Shown here in pieces: positions 60,801 to 62,313 of a stretch of 64,000 bases of DNA (position 1 is the stretch's first letter; the number at the start of each line of letters is the position of its first letter). A program made the position numbers and the translations under genes. The DNA lies in NCBI GenBank assembly GCA_004194705.1, contig SADC01001375.1:124001-188000 (forward strand), read 5' to 3'. Origin of the DNA: Ditylenchus dipsaci. Its lineage: Eukaryota; Nematoda; Chromadorea; Rhabditida; Anguinidae. The notes below the pieces were generated by a model that worked only from the letters and a program-made list of their open reading frames with translations, was not told where the DNA came from and ran no database searches.

Positions 60801-61589
60801 TGCTAACACCGGAAAAAACTCTTTTTTTACTCGAAATCTGGCAAGTTCGATCCCACCTCTAGACACTTTCGATTTCCATTTTTACAAATTTATCATCATT
60901 ATCTTATTTGACGTAAAATGGAAAAGTGGACACAGGTCATAAACATCAGATTTTCAACATTTTGTTTGAAAAACTGAGTACAGACCAGTCGAAAGTCCAG
61001 ACATGCCCCACGACACATGCCCCCTCCCGTCAGATTTTTTCCTTATCGGTGCCCCCCCCCGTCAGATTTTTCTCAAAACGGTGTAGGTAAAATGGCCTAA
61101 AAATGGCCTGGTGACCCAAACCCCCTCCCCGTCAGAAATTCCTGCGTACGCCACTGACGGTAATTGAGCATAAAATACGGCAATCAATATTGAATAATAA
61201 TTTCAATTTTTTAAAGAAACCATTTTAATTTAGGTCTTTGATATTTTTTTGAAAACAAAAATCAGTGGTCAAACCTGGATCATGAAATAGCACCAGTACA
61301 TAGTTGTGGATGAGTTTCTTTCTTTGTTTCATGACAGTCTCAAAATGCCTTTGGTGCCCTGCCTCACCTGGTCCAGGTCGTCGTTCATGGAGCCAGTCCT
61401 GTCAAACACAAAGGTGAGGGAAGACATTCCCGGTGGCGGGATGTCAACTCCATCCATTTTGGTAACCACTTGGGCAGGATATAGGTCAGGATCTGGAGGT
61501 TTGTAATAAGTGTCTGCTTCACATTCTTGTCTACACCACAATAATAAAAATAGCAGTAGTGGAATGGCCCAAAGGCCTGCGGAATTCAT
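9491..61589 (-). CDS. him-4: Hemicentin-like extracellular matrix gene (39 exons placed, 3' end not found)
   Basis: Hemicentins are secreted matrix proteins that anchor cells and basement membranes. Seen here, from the 5' end: signal peptide, von Willebrand A domain, hemicentin-specific linker, then fifteen I-set Ig domains each with the Cys...Trp...Tyr-x-Cys pattern. All introns used are GT-AG and the phases chain without a break once seven one-base gaps are allowed (exons 1, 3, 7, 9, 15, 30, 37). Exon 1 starts at ATG 61589-61587; an AG about 20 bases upstream could be a leader acceptor. Introns range from about 50 bases to 14.7 kb and the large ones are full of transposons and antisense genes. 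C-terminal EGF/fibulin domains expected for the family were not found below 9491. The identification is firm; exact ends of a few exons are predicted. Confidence 0.93.
9899..10204 (+). CDS. Possible small membrane protein, antisense in hemicentin intron 38
   Basis: An uninterrupted 101-codon frame with a long hydrophobic segment near the N-terminus ([20 protein letters not shown]) followed by a polar domain with normal-looking composition ([34 protein letters not shown]). It lies 62 bases from hemicentin exon 39 on the other strand and clear of the palindromic repeat at 10350. Nothing identifies it and it may be chance. Confidence 0.35.
   Translation: MSDPANFALVSPLYIFSLFALVLFTILFLYTFTILNIFSNKYCWGYVSPELASHKKFMPRFLCQSGAEFLFPDPKEILKYKHGWTEKPRSACGQVFLREQG
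10350..11145. repeat. Palindrome containing an inverted pair of tRNA-like promoter boxes
   Basis: Outer arms GATTCGAGACAAATCTGATT / AATCAGATTTGATTCGAATC; inner arms contain TGGCGCAGTGAGTGCTCG (A-box-like) and GGTTCGATCCCACG (B-box-like), with the complement at 10840-10940. It fills most of hemicentin intron 38. Confidence 0.6.
11156..11792 (-). CDS. him-4: Hemicentin Ig domain 14 (exons 37-38)
   Basis: Exon 37 (11681-11792): [20 protein letters not shown], then, after one missing base near 11734-11738, [18 protein letters not shown] and a GTAAGT donor. Exon 38 (11156-11327): [37 protein letters not shown]. Exon 37 is separated from exon 36 by a 7.6 kb intron holding an antisense membrane-protein gene. 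A palindromic repeat comes within about 15 bases of the exon 38 donor. Confidence 0.9.
11904..12116. mobile_element. TA-flanked pogo-like miniature element, degenerate
   Basis: Left end CCGTATTCCCTCTAATAACT; right end degenerate (TAATAAAGGAAATAAGG) before TA at 12117. The interior matches the other members. It lies about 110 bases upstream (intron side) of hemicentin exon 37. Confidence 0.6.
12583..14669. mobile_element. hAT element: two 930-bp inverted arms around a hAT-C remnant
   Basis: Ends begin CAGGGAAGAGTTCTTGTGAC and its complement, and a perfect 8-bp duplication TCTGTCGC flanks it (12575-12582, 14670-14677), the hAT signature. The arms (12583-13511, 13739-14669) are nearly identical and have subterminal AATAGTCACAA repeats. 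They differ mainly by one-base length changes in homopolymers. The site of insertion is inside another palindromic repeat (about 12520-15075). It lies in hemicentin intron 36. Confidence 0.9.
13528..13690 (+). pseudogene. hAT transposase C-terminal remnant in the loop of the 12583-14669 element
   Basis: The plus strand reads [20 protein letters not shown] then [20 protein letters not shown], which is the end of a hAT dimerisation domain. It is related to the fragment at 960-2300 (shared ATDLRNRL). Nothing else of the transposase remains between the arms. Confidence 0.68.
15646..19300 (+). CDS. Unrecognised multi-pass membrane protein, six exons, antisense in hemicentin intron 36
   Basis: Exons 15646-15791, about 16626-16749, 16802-16920, 16971-17086, 19061-19230 and 19277-19300, with good GT-AG sites (GTGAGT, GTATAT, GTAAGT, GTGAGT, GTACAT). 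The N-terminus is polar and acidic ([30 protein letters not shown]). Hydrophobic segments follow in exon 3 ([26 protein letters not shown]), exon 4 ([18 protein letters not shown]) and exon 5 ([20 protein letters not shown]), then a charged tail ending in LAEVLE. Exon 4 lacks one base near 17031-17036; exon 2 needs frame corrections I cannot resolve. The 2 kb intron before exon 5 holds two palindromic repeats. I do not recognise the family; three or four membrane passes are inferred from hydrophobicity only. Confidence 0.65.
15895..16335. repeat. Palindromic repeat with ATTATTCTTTTACCCCGTCA arms
   Basis: Left arm with AAGTACTTTTCCCCGTCAAA and TTTTACCCCGTCAAATCG, right arm inverted and more divergent (GGGCAAAATAATAATTTGTC). 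The same family is at 35044-35466 and in part at 32850-33100. It lies in the first intron of the membrane-protein gene. Confidence 0.55.
17137..17840. repeat. Palindrome with GCCCGCAGAATTCTCGTTTT tandem arms
   Basis: Five degenerate tandem units on the left (17140-17290), inverted copies on the right (17740-17835). The middle is another palindrome with CCACCCAGAATGGCC and GGTTTACAAAAGGGGGTAAA, a sequence also present in the arms of the hAT element 12583-14669. Confidence 0.65.
18091..18288. repeat. Palindromic repeat with AAAGGACCATGGTTTTTGCG ends
   Basis: Arms of about 85 bases pair almost perfectly (GGCGGGGGACACTTCTCTTT and complement) around a short loop. No target duplication assigned. 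Between 17940 and 18010 a separate CTTATCGGGACCCC hairpin pair occurs. Confidence 0.65.
18419..18935. repeat. Fragment related to the CAGTCGACTCTC elements (CCGTATGTTAATGGGGGAG repeats)
   Basis: TA then CAGTTGAGTCTCTCATTAAC at the left, with GTATGTTAATG units at 18466, 18520, 18774, 18821 and 18902. A matching right end is missing, so the element is incomplete or rearranged. It is in an intron of the membrane-protein gene. Confidence 0.5.
19405..22755 (-). CDS. him-4: Hemicentin Ig domain 13 (exons 35-36)
   Basis: Exon 35 (22568-22755): [51 protein letters not shown]. Exon 36 (19405-19507): [34 protein letters not shown]. Exon 36 is only 103 bases and sits alone between two repeat-rich introns, but both phases and the Tyr-x-Cys motif fit. 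Confidence 0.92.
20260..20400. repeat. Short inverted-repeat element carrying TTAGGC units
   Basis: Perfect 13-base ends TTCGGCGCTACTG and complement; the interior holds GCCTAAGCCTAAGGGCTAAG, i.e. several telomere-like units, and a run of ten G. Confidence 0.65.
20543..20804. mobile_element. TA-flanked pogo-like miniature element
   Basis: Ends CCGTATTTACTGTATTAA and complement between TA at 20541-20542 and 20805-20806; the close relative of 53970-54247 in opposite orientation. Right arm repeats GGGTGGGGAGTTATTAGA. Confidence 0.82.
21194..21835. mobile_element. Palindromic element with GGTAAATTCGTCCC arms
   Basis: Left end GGGCGGCGGTAAATTCGTCC with three further tandem copies; right end reversed is GGCTCTAGGTAAATTCGTCC. 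The 8-bp duplication TCTTCAAC flanks it (21186-21193, 21836-21843). Just inside the arms on both sides is a tRNA B-box-like stretch (AGGTTCGAATCC). It sits in hemicentin intron 35. Confidence 0.75.
22809..26268 (-). CDS. him-4: Hemicentin Ig domain 12 (exons 33-34)
   Basis: End of exon 33 (26159-26268): [35 protein letters not shown]. Exon 34 (22809-22989): [58 protein letters not shown]. The joining phase is 0. The 3.2 kb intron carries the element at 23080-23890, a degenerate minisatellite and TTAGGC-carrying elements. Confidence 0.92.
23080..23890. mobile_element. Palindromic element with ACTTCTGTCCCGGACA arms
   Basis: Left end GGGTACATGACACTTCTGTC, right end reversed GGGATCCGGACACTTCTGTC, each followed by tandem copies of the unit. 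Flanking 8-bp duplication GTTCGAGA (23072-23079, 23891-23898). The interior (23340-23720) is a degenerate minisatellite built on ACCTAGGTAC/TCACC. It starts 91 bases from hemicentin exon 34. Confidence 0.8.
24326..24830. repeat. Inverted-repeat element with GGTAGGCCAGCGTACGGAAG, interrupted
   Basis: Left end ACTAGCGAGTACCCTTCCCG, right end GAGGACTATTCGATAGTAG. Shares GGTAGGCCAGCGTAC and GTGACTAATAAAT with 48819-49066; a palindromic element (24471-24737) is inserted in it. Confidence 0.6.
24471..24737. mobile_element. Palindromic element with TTTGGCAAATTTCG arms
   Basis: Ends are a perfect inverted pair GGGCTAGGGGAAACTTGCC. The arms repeat a unit around TTTGGCAAATTTCG many times. It interrupts a TTAGGC-carrying element (24326-24830). 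The flanking bases resemble an imperfect 8-9 bp duplication (ACTTTTGGG and CTTTTTGGG). Confidence 0.65.
25004..25240. repeat. Inverted-repeat element carrying TTAGGC units
   Basis: Left arm TTCGGCGCTACTCGGTTTTA, right arm ATTATTGGGAGGGGTAAAAC with CCGAGTAGC, partly duplicated. The interior 25041-25110 contains about eight exact or near TTAGGC units. Confidence 0.65.
26269..26893 (-). CDS. him-4: Hemicentin Ig domain 11 (exons 32-33)
   Basis: Exon 32 (26729-26893): [40 protein letters not shown], then RHTILS; first part of exon 33 (26159-26373): [36 protein letters not shown]. The short intron between them (26374-26728) has no recognised feature. Confidence 0.93.
27086..27517. mobile_element. 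TA-flanked element with CAGTCGACGCTCTTACTTAG ends
   Basis: Near-perfect inverted ends between TA at 27084-27085 and 27518-27519, with CTTAGGACA repeats beside them; the arms pair across most of the length (GATTCCGATTTT, CAGTCTGGTCCC). No coding frame. In the intron between hemicentin exons 31 and 32. Confidence 0.82.
27988..28909. mobile_element. TA-flanked element with CAGTTGACTCTCCCGGCAAT end, composite
   Basis: Ends CAGTTGACTCTCCCGG and (reversed) CAGTCGACTCTGGGAG between TA dinucleotides. Inner arms (GAGGGCCGTTTCG, ATTTGCATTTGACTAAATTC) pair around the nested element 28335-28746. It ends 145 bases before the second F-box-like gene. Confidence 0.7.
28335..28746. mobile_element. Palindromic element with GGACATTTTTCCGTTG arms
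   Basis: Left end GGGGATCGACATTTTTCCG, right end reversed GGGTTTAGGACATTTTTCCG, with tandem copies of the unit at both ends. The flanking 9 bases differ at one position (TAAGTTACC at 28326-28334, TAAGTTGCC at 28747-28755). It is nested in the TA-flanked element 27988-28909. Confidence 0.75.
29055..29374 (+). CDS. F-box-like protein with repeat-containing coiled-coil tail (paralogue 2)
   Basis: Exon 1 (29055-29198, 48 codons, same length as paralogue 1): [40 protein letters not shown] 42-base intron ends in TTTTCAG. Exon 2 (29241-29374) stops early as written, but one base added in the A run at 29250-29255 gives [11 protein letters not shown] followed by near-repeats of VLEQEQR and a stop at 29374. 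The tail is shorter and differs from paralogue 1. The gene lies antisense in the hemicentin intron between exons 31 and 32. Confidence 0.62.
29405..29645. repeat. Inverted-repeat element carrying TTAGGC-like units
   Basis: Ends CCCTAGTATAGAATACCCCC and (reversed) GGCGCTAGTATAGAATACCC. Inside: GCTGGCCTACGCCTAAG and GGCTAAGCCTAAAC, shared with 24326-24830 and 48819-49066. It starts 30 bases after the second F-box-like gene. Confidence 0.65.
30351..30594 (-). CDS. him-4: Hemicentin Ig domain 10 (rest of exon 31)
   Basis: Complete domain in one exon: [76 protein letters not shown], ending at donor GTATGT. All core Ig residues are present. The 3.5 kb intron after it (26894-30350) contains an antisense F-box-like gene and two TA-flanked palindromic elements. 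Confidence 0.94.
30595..30946 (-). CDS. him-4: Hemicentin Ig domain 9 (exons 30-31)
   Basis: Exon 30 (30813-30946) encodes [20 protein letters not shown] and ERVWSYE; the first part of exon 31 (30351-30756) encodes [19 protein letters not shown] and [13 protein letters not shown]. One base is missing near 30852: the written frame stops, the next frame gives [14 protein letters not shown] up to a GTGACT donor. Exon 29 joins exon 30 in phase 0 across 14.7 kb. Confidence 0.88.
31212..32842 (+). mobile_element. pogo/Tigger-like DNA transposon, internally deleted
   Basis: Inverted ends CCGTATTTTCTCTAATAATG and its complement lie between TA duplications (31210-31211, 32843-32844). Subterminal GGGTCATTATTAGAGA repeats follow on both sides. 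The interior carries transposase exons on the plus strand. The same terminal motif marks at least seven shorter elements in this window, so this is a candidate relative of their source, though its own transposase is incomplete. Confidence 0.85.
31564..32660 (+). pseudogene. pogo/Tigger-like transposase, catalytic domain incomplete
   Basis: Exons 31564-31770, 31826-32025, about 32081-32260, 32354-32515 and about 32543-32660. Seen: a helix-turn-helix region ([36 protein letters not shown]), a second DNA-binding-like stretch ([20 protein letters not shown]), and the start of the DDE domain ([23 protein letters not shown]). The remainder of the DDE domain with its two later acidic residues is absent; an acidic tail ([18 protein letters not shown]) follows directly. 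The join at 32025/32081 is out of phase by one base. It cannot encode an active transposase as written. Confidence 0.75.
33563..34762. mobile_element. hAT-type palindromic element (CAGGGCTC ends)
   Basis: Ends CAGGGCTCTCAAGTAGG and its inverted near-copy (CAGGGCTCCCAAGTTGG), with a perfect 8-bp duplication CTTAAAAC (33555-33562, 34763-34770). Arms contain tandem AAATCAGCC units; the interior is itself palindromic. No transposase seen. It is nested in a larger palindrome (about 33130-34930) in hemicentin intron 29. Confidence 0.82.
35044..35466. repeat. Palindromic repeat, same family as 15895-16335
   Basis: Arms TTTACCCCGTCAAATTGTAA and complement; centre near 35255 pairs over GTTGGAGAAAAAAGTCTTTG. 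Better preserved than its relative. Confidence 0.65.
35650..36317. mobile_element. TA-flanked pogo-like element hosting a hAT element
   Basis: Ends CCGTATTCTCTCTAATAG and (reversed) CCGCATTTTCTTTAATAG between TA dinucleotides, with AATAGAACCACA subterminal repeats. The hAT-type element 35797-36174 is nested within. Confidence 0.7.
35797..36174. mobile_element. hAT-type short element rich in GGTGCCG repeats
   Basis: Ends CAGTGTTGTAA and its complement, flanked by 8-mers differing at one base (GCTGTAAA 35789-35796, GTTGTAAA 36175-36182). The interior is a GC-rich tandem of GGTGCCGTGAGCTGGTGCCG-like units, unlike the AT-rich surroundings. It is nested in the TA-flanked element 35650-36317. Confidence 0.7.
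37700..37782 (+). CDS. Possible alternative first exon, lysine-rich
   Basis: ATG at 37700 opens a 27-codon lysine-rich stretch ([17 protein letters not shown]) ending exactly at a strong GTAAGT donor. It could be the real first exon for the exons at 38109 and 38309 if one base is missing near 38129 (it would read VMEFCKFVP before GGPSFRW), or a separate short gene. Not decidable by eye. Confidence 0.4.
37927..38463 (+). CDS. Possible F-box-like gene, three exons, antisense in hemicentin intron 29
   Basis: Exons 37927-38055, 38109-38265 and 38309-38463 chain in phase to about 146 residues. The start, [27 protein letters not shown], has an F-box look; the rest ([50 protein letters not shown]) is not recognised. 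An alternative is that the last two exons belong to a start at 37700 ([19 protein letters not shown], donor GTAAGT after 37782), which would need one extra base near 38129. Either way the exons at 38109 and 38309 look coding. Confidence 0.5.
38926..38976. repeat. Perfect 24-bp GC-rich hairpin
   Basis: AAGCAACCAAGCCCCTGCGC followed by CCCC, loop GAA, and the exact complement. It belongs to a repeat also seen at 42190-42270 (TTCGGGGCGCAGGGGGCTTG) and is far more GC-rich than its surroundings. Confidence 0.75.
39402..41290 (-). pseudogene. R2/R4-type non-LTR retrotransposon fragment (RT end plus restriction-like endonuclease)
   Basis: Reading on the minus strand from 41290: end of the reverse transcriptase with [11 protein letters not shown], then a thumb-like region ([20 protein letters not shown]), a CX2CX8HX4C finger ([18 protein letters not shown]) and an endonuclease core with RPDITVFD...IIELAV, the PD...E arrangement of site-specific R2/R4 elements. 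The 5' part is missing and several frame breaks occur (near 40200, 40110 and 39785). A 440-base palindromic element (40663-41102) interrupts it. Sequence 39003-39401 is probably its 3' untranslated region. It lies in hemicentin intron 29. Confidence 0.82.
40663..41102. mobile_element. Palindromic element (GTCAGTTAGCGACG arms) inserted in the retrotransposon
   Basis: Arms start GGTGTACGGTCAGTTAGCG on the left and, reversed, GGGGACCGGTCAGTTAGCG on the right, with the 14-base unit repeated in tandem. A 9-bp duplication CAGATGATC flanks it (40654-40662 and 41103-41111). Removing the element and one copy joins KALIIW to SKEMNITF in one frame of the host retrotransposon. Confidence 0.85.
42279..43888. 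mobile_element. Palindromic element with GGACAATTCGCCTCC arms
   Basis: Left end GGGACACGGACAATTCGCCT, right end reversed GGGTCCGCGACAATTCGCCT, with several tandem copies. A 9-bp duplication CACACACAT flanks it (42270-42278, 43889-43897). Inside lies at least one further palindrome (43060-43378) with the CCAAGTGGTCGTCCACTT hairpin. It is in hemicentin intron 29. Confidence 0.8.
44587..44836. mobile_element. TA-flanked pogo-like miniature element
   Basis: Ends CCGTATTTCCTCTAATAACT and complement between TA at 44585 and 44837. A perfect CTCACCCGGGTGAG palindrome sits next to the left end. No coding frame. Confidence 0.82.
44947..45194. mobile_element. TA-flanked pogo-like miniature element
   Basis: Ends CCGTAATTCCTCTAATCGAA and (reversed) CCGTATTTTCTCTAATTATT between TA dinucleotides; the arms (AAAAGTGG, AACCGAAAAGT, ATGCATGTTAT) pair across the whole element. 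It lies 110 bases from the previous member, between it and hemicentin exon 29. Confidence 0.8.
45656..45940 (-). CDS. him-4: Hemicentin Ig domain 8 (within exon 29)
   Basis: This complete Ig domain lies in a single exon, unlike most in this gene: [66 protein letters not shown]. Exon 29 then begins the next domain ([10 protein letters not shown]) and ends at 45656 before a GTGAGT donor. The following intron is the largest here (14.7 kb, 30947-45655). Confidence 0.93.
45941..47064 (-). CDS. him-4: Hemicentin Ig domain 7 (exons 27-29)
   Basis: Exons 46877-47064, 46774-46823 (50 bases) and the first part of 45656-46013. Exon 27: [29 protein letters not shown]; exon 28: [16 protein letters not shown]; exon 29 begins [20 protein letters not shown]. 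Phases match at both joins. The 760-base intron between exons 28 and 29 shows no recognisable element. Confidence 0.9.
47298..47867 (-). CDS. him-4: Hemicentin Ig domain 6 (exons 25-26)
   Basis: Exons 47714-47867 and 47298-47418. Exon 25: [33 protein letters not shown]; exon 26: [40 protein letters not shown]. The start of exon 25 is open in the phase left by exon 24, so no base correction is strictly needed here, although the frame that would give a canonical G strand in exon 24 would need compensation near 47840. Confidence 0.88.
47916..49380 (-). CDS. him-4: Hemicentin Ig domain 5 (exons 23-24)
   Basis: Exons 49198-49380 and 47916-48012. Exon 23 encodes [39 protein letters not shown] and LPDDSLLLQ; exon 24 continues [20 protein letters not shown]. 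After GDQQRQ two readings are possible: the uninterrupted one (NFANSYWP) and a neighbouring frame giving a typical Ig G strand (TLLTVT). The 1.2 kb intron between them includes a TTAGGC-carrying element (48819-49066). Confidence 0.88.
48819..49066. repeat. Inverted-repeat element carrying TTAGGC units
   Basis: Ends GGCGCTAGTAGCGAATACCC and (reversed) GACCCTAGTAGCGAATATCC. Interior TTTAGGCTTAGCCTTTAGGC then GGTAGGCCAGCGTACAGAAG. In the intron between hemicentin exons 23 and 24. Confidence 0.68.
49428..50303 (-). CDS. him-4: Hemicentin Ig domain 4 (exons 19-22)
   Basis: Exons 50230-50303, 49704-49738 (35 bases), 49576-49645 and 49428-49518. Motifs in order: [20 protein letters not shown] with [29 protein letters not shown], and [19 protein letters not shown]. 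The tiny exon 20 carries the Trp-containing C strand; its donor splits the Trp codon and exon 21 completes it, which fixes both boundaries. The intron at 49739-50229 contains a palindromic repeat. Confidence 0.9.
50353..50939 (-). CDS. him-4: Hemicentin Ig domain 3 (exons 15-18)
   Basis: End of exon 15 (50916-50939), then 50740-50869, 50452-50506 and 50353-50405. The domain starts EAPRLEYTP, continues [17 protein letters not shown] and [13 protein letters not shown], and closes with [14 protein letters not shown] and [17 protein letters not shown]. Exon 15 needs one extra base in the run of four G at 50922-50925 (plus strand) for its phase to meet exon 16, giving TPTE before VYVAKD. Confidence 0.9.
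50940..51947 (-). CDS. him-4: Hemicentin Ig domain 2 (exons 13-15)
   Basis: Exons 51802-51947, 51041-51117 and the first part of 50916-50993. Exon 13 reads [18 protein letters not shown], then AYLHCRT and [11 protein letters not shown]; exon 14 [20 protein letters not shown] followed by C; exon 15 begins [15 protein letters not shown], the G strand. The 684-base intron between exons 13 and 14 holds no feature I can name. Confidence 0.9.
52003..55263 (-). CDS. him-4: Hemicentin Ig domain 1 (exons 10-12)
   Basis: Exons 55067-55263, 52112-52173 and 52003-52062. Exon 10 carries [11 protein letters not shown] and [15 protein letters not shown], with a strong donor GTAGGT; exon 11 gives [17 protein letters not shown] and exon 12 the closing [16 protein letters not shown]. 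Cys, Trp and the Tyr-x-Cys site are all present. The 2.9 kb intron between exons 10 and 11 holds a hAT element with GC-rich arms and two further insertions. Confidence 0.88.
52958..53778. repeat. Palindrome with GTTTCGCCCATATTTGGACA arms
   Basis: Arms of about 150-200 bases are inverted copies; each contains perfect small palindromes of CGTTTCGCCCATATTTGGACA with its complement. The loop has a frame ([20 protein letters not shown]) of normal composition that I do not recognise. Related end fragments occur at 58677 and 62515. Confidence 0.7.
53824..54470 (-). pseudogene. hAT transposase C-terminal exons, interrupted by a TA-flanked element
   Basis: Minus-strand exon ending at about 54337 ([25 protein letters not shown]) joins across a 51-base GT-AG intron to 54285 ([12 protein letters not shown]). 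The frame is then cut by the element at 53970-54247 and resumes [20 protein letters not shown], ending in a stop at 53824. Removing the element and one TA restores AFDILPIPASS exactly. The rest of the transposase is absent. Confidence 0.75.
53970..54247. mobile_element. TA-flanked pogo-like miniature element in hAT transposase
   Basis: Ends CCGTATTTACTGTATTAA and complement between TA dinucleotides. Interior closely matches 20543-20804 (shared TTATATCTCAGC, CGAACATTTCGCAAA, TTGAGCACCCAAAAATCTC). No coding capacity. Confidence 0.8.
55315..57010 (-). CDS. him-4: Hemicentin exons 5-9: linker between A domain and first Ig
   Basis: Exons 56952-57010, 56460-56543, 56162-56369, 56073-56114 and 55315-55499. 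They encode the conserved hemicentin middle segment: [61 protein letters not shown] and [12 protein letters not shown]. Exon 7 lacks one base near 56243-56246 (a T run on the plus strand) and exon 9 lacks one in the A run at 55346-55350; after each site the expected family sequence resumes in the next frame (for exon 9, [10 protein letters not shown]). The segment is known from hemicentins generally but has no catalytic role. Confidence 0.9.
57133..57291. mobile_element. TA-flanked element just upstream of the NOT3-like gene
   Basis: Perfect ends CAGTCGACTCTC between TA dinucleotides, then ATTTAACATAC/GTATGTTAAAT units. It stops 35 bases before the NOT3-like start codon, so it occupies that gene's likely promoter or leader region. 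Confidence 0.82.
57327..59225 (+). CDS. CCR4-NOT complex subunit 3-like (NOT3 N-terminal domain, no NOT box seen)
   Basis: NOT3/CNOT3 is a scaffold of the CCR4-NOT mRNA deadenylase. Exons 57327-57377, 57428-57592, 57643-57813, 57875-57988, 58039-58239, 58291-58529, 58578-58654 and possibly 59009-59225. The first five give the coiled-coil N-terminal domain: [63 protein letters not shown] and [18 protein letters not shown]. One base is missing near 58166: the written frame stops, the next reads [13 protein letters not shown] as expected. Family members end in a NOT box; none is recognisable here. Translation stops just after exon 7 (TAA 58656) or, with a phase-matched splice, at 59225. It lies antisense in hemicentin intron 4. 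AATAAA at 59362 fits as poly(A) signal. It may be a truncated paralogue. Confidence 0.85.
59362..59367 (+). terminator. AATAAA polyadenylation signal for the NOT3-like gene
   Basis: AATAAA lies 137 bases after the last possible stop codon and is followed by a T-rich stretch. It is on the same strand as the NOT3-like gene and is the first canonical signal downstream of 59225. Confidence 0.5.
59734..61589 (-). CDS. him-4: Hemicentin exons 1-4: signal peptide and von Willebrand A domain
   Basis: Exons 61275-61589, 60202-60234 (only 33 bases), 59962-60157 and 59734-59900. Exon 1 begins with a hydrophobic leader ([12 protein letters not shown]) ending near QECEA, then the metal-site motif [13 protein letters not shown] (DxxGS type). 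Exon 2 gives [11 protein letters not shown], exon 3 VFQQEL...GGDCPEM and [12 protein letters not shown], exon 4 [10 protein letters not shown] and [10 protein letters not shown], all close to the hemicentin A domain. Two places need one extra base: about 61340 in exon 1 and the run of four C (plus strand) at 60116-60119 in exon 3. In both, the family motif continues in the neighbouring frame immediately after the site. An ATG is preferred over the GTG nine bases upstream because the leader starts there. Confidence 0.93.
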
Positions 61590-62040
61590 TTTTTCCACGC
61601 TCTTCTAATTTGTTTGCAGTTTGGACACTGAAAAAGTATGAGATTTCCAAGATTTCAAATGACCCTAACCATCCTATTTAAGGTGATATCTCAAAAACTA
61701 AACGTTTAGTCAGAATTCTGCTGCATGTTCCGGATCGCCGAGAAAGTTCAATCTAACAAAAGGCATATCAATCAATTTCAAAAAAATATTGAAAATAAAA
61801 AAATGCTGGGCTAATTGGCCAGCCCCCGTAAAAATAGGCTTATTTAAAATGACTCAATTGGCAAGAAATGCACATCTCTCGTTAATTTACAGATGAATAA
61901 GTTGTTCTATAGCTGGTCAGAACTAAAAACAGTAAACAACCCCAGCCGCCCGATACGTTTAATCAAAAAAAAATCATGATCGTTTCATAAAAATCTAGTT
62001 CAAAAATCTGACCCTAAAGTCTGCCAAACTGTCAACAATA

Positions 62041-62268
62041 CTGTATTTTTCTTATAAACACCACGGGGCGTTTATTCCTGAACTTGCCTCTAAGGGGCGT
62101 TAATTAAAGTCACTGTGAAACTTTTATATGTGTAATCAAAGTCCGAAACGTGGAATCGGTAGGCTTACAGTAGTTAAGAAAACACAGAAAAGAACAATTC
62201 GAAAAAAAATTCTGCTCGGAGATACAAAACTTCATAATCAAGGAAGGAGTTAATTAGAGGAAATACAA
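62041..62268. mobile_element. TA-flanked pogo-like miniature element, degenerate
   Basis: Left end CTGTATTTTTCTTATAAACA, right end TTAGAGGAAATACAA before TA. The interior resembles 44587-44836. It lies upstream of the hemicentin start. Confidence 0.55.
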
Positions 62269-62313
62269 TAATTAATTTGATAATTTATTTTGTAATAATT
62301 TTGGGGTATAGAC

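Noticed and set aside
9491..61589. Hemicentin as a pseudogene because of stop-causing frame breaks
   Set aside because: All breaks are single missing bases, splice sites are intact in 39 exons, phases chain, and the same error type occurs in other genes and in palindrome arms.
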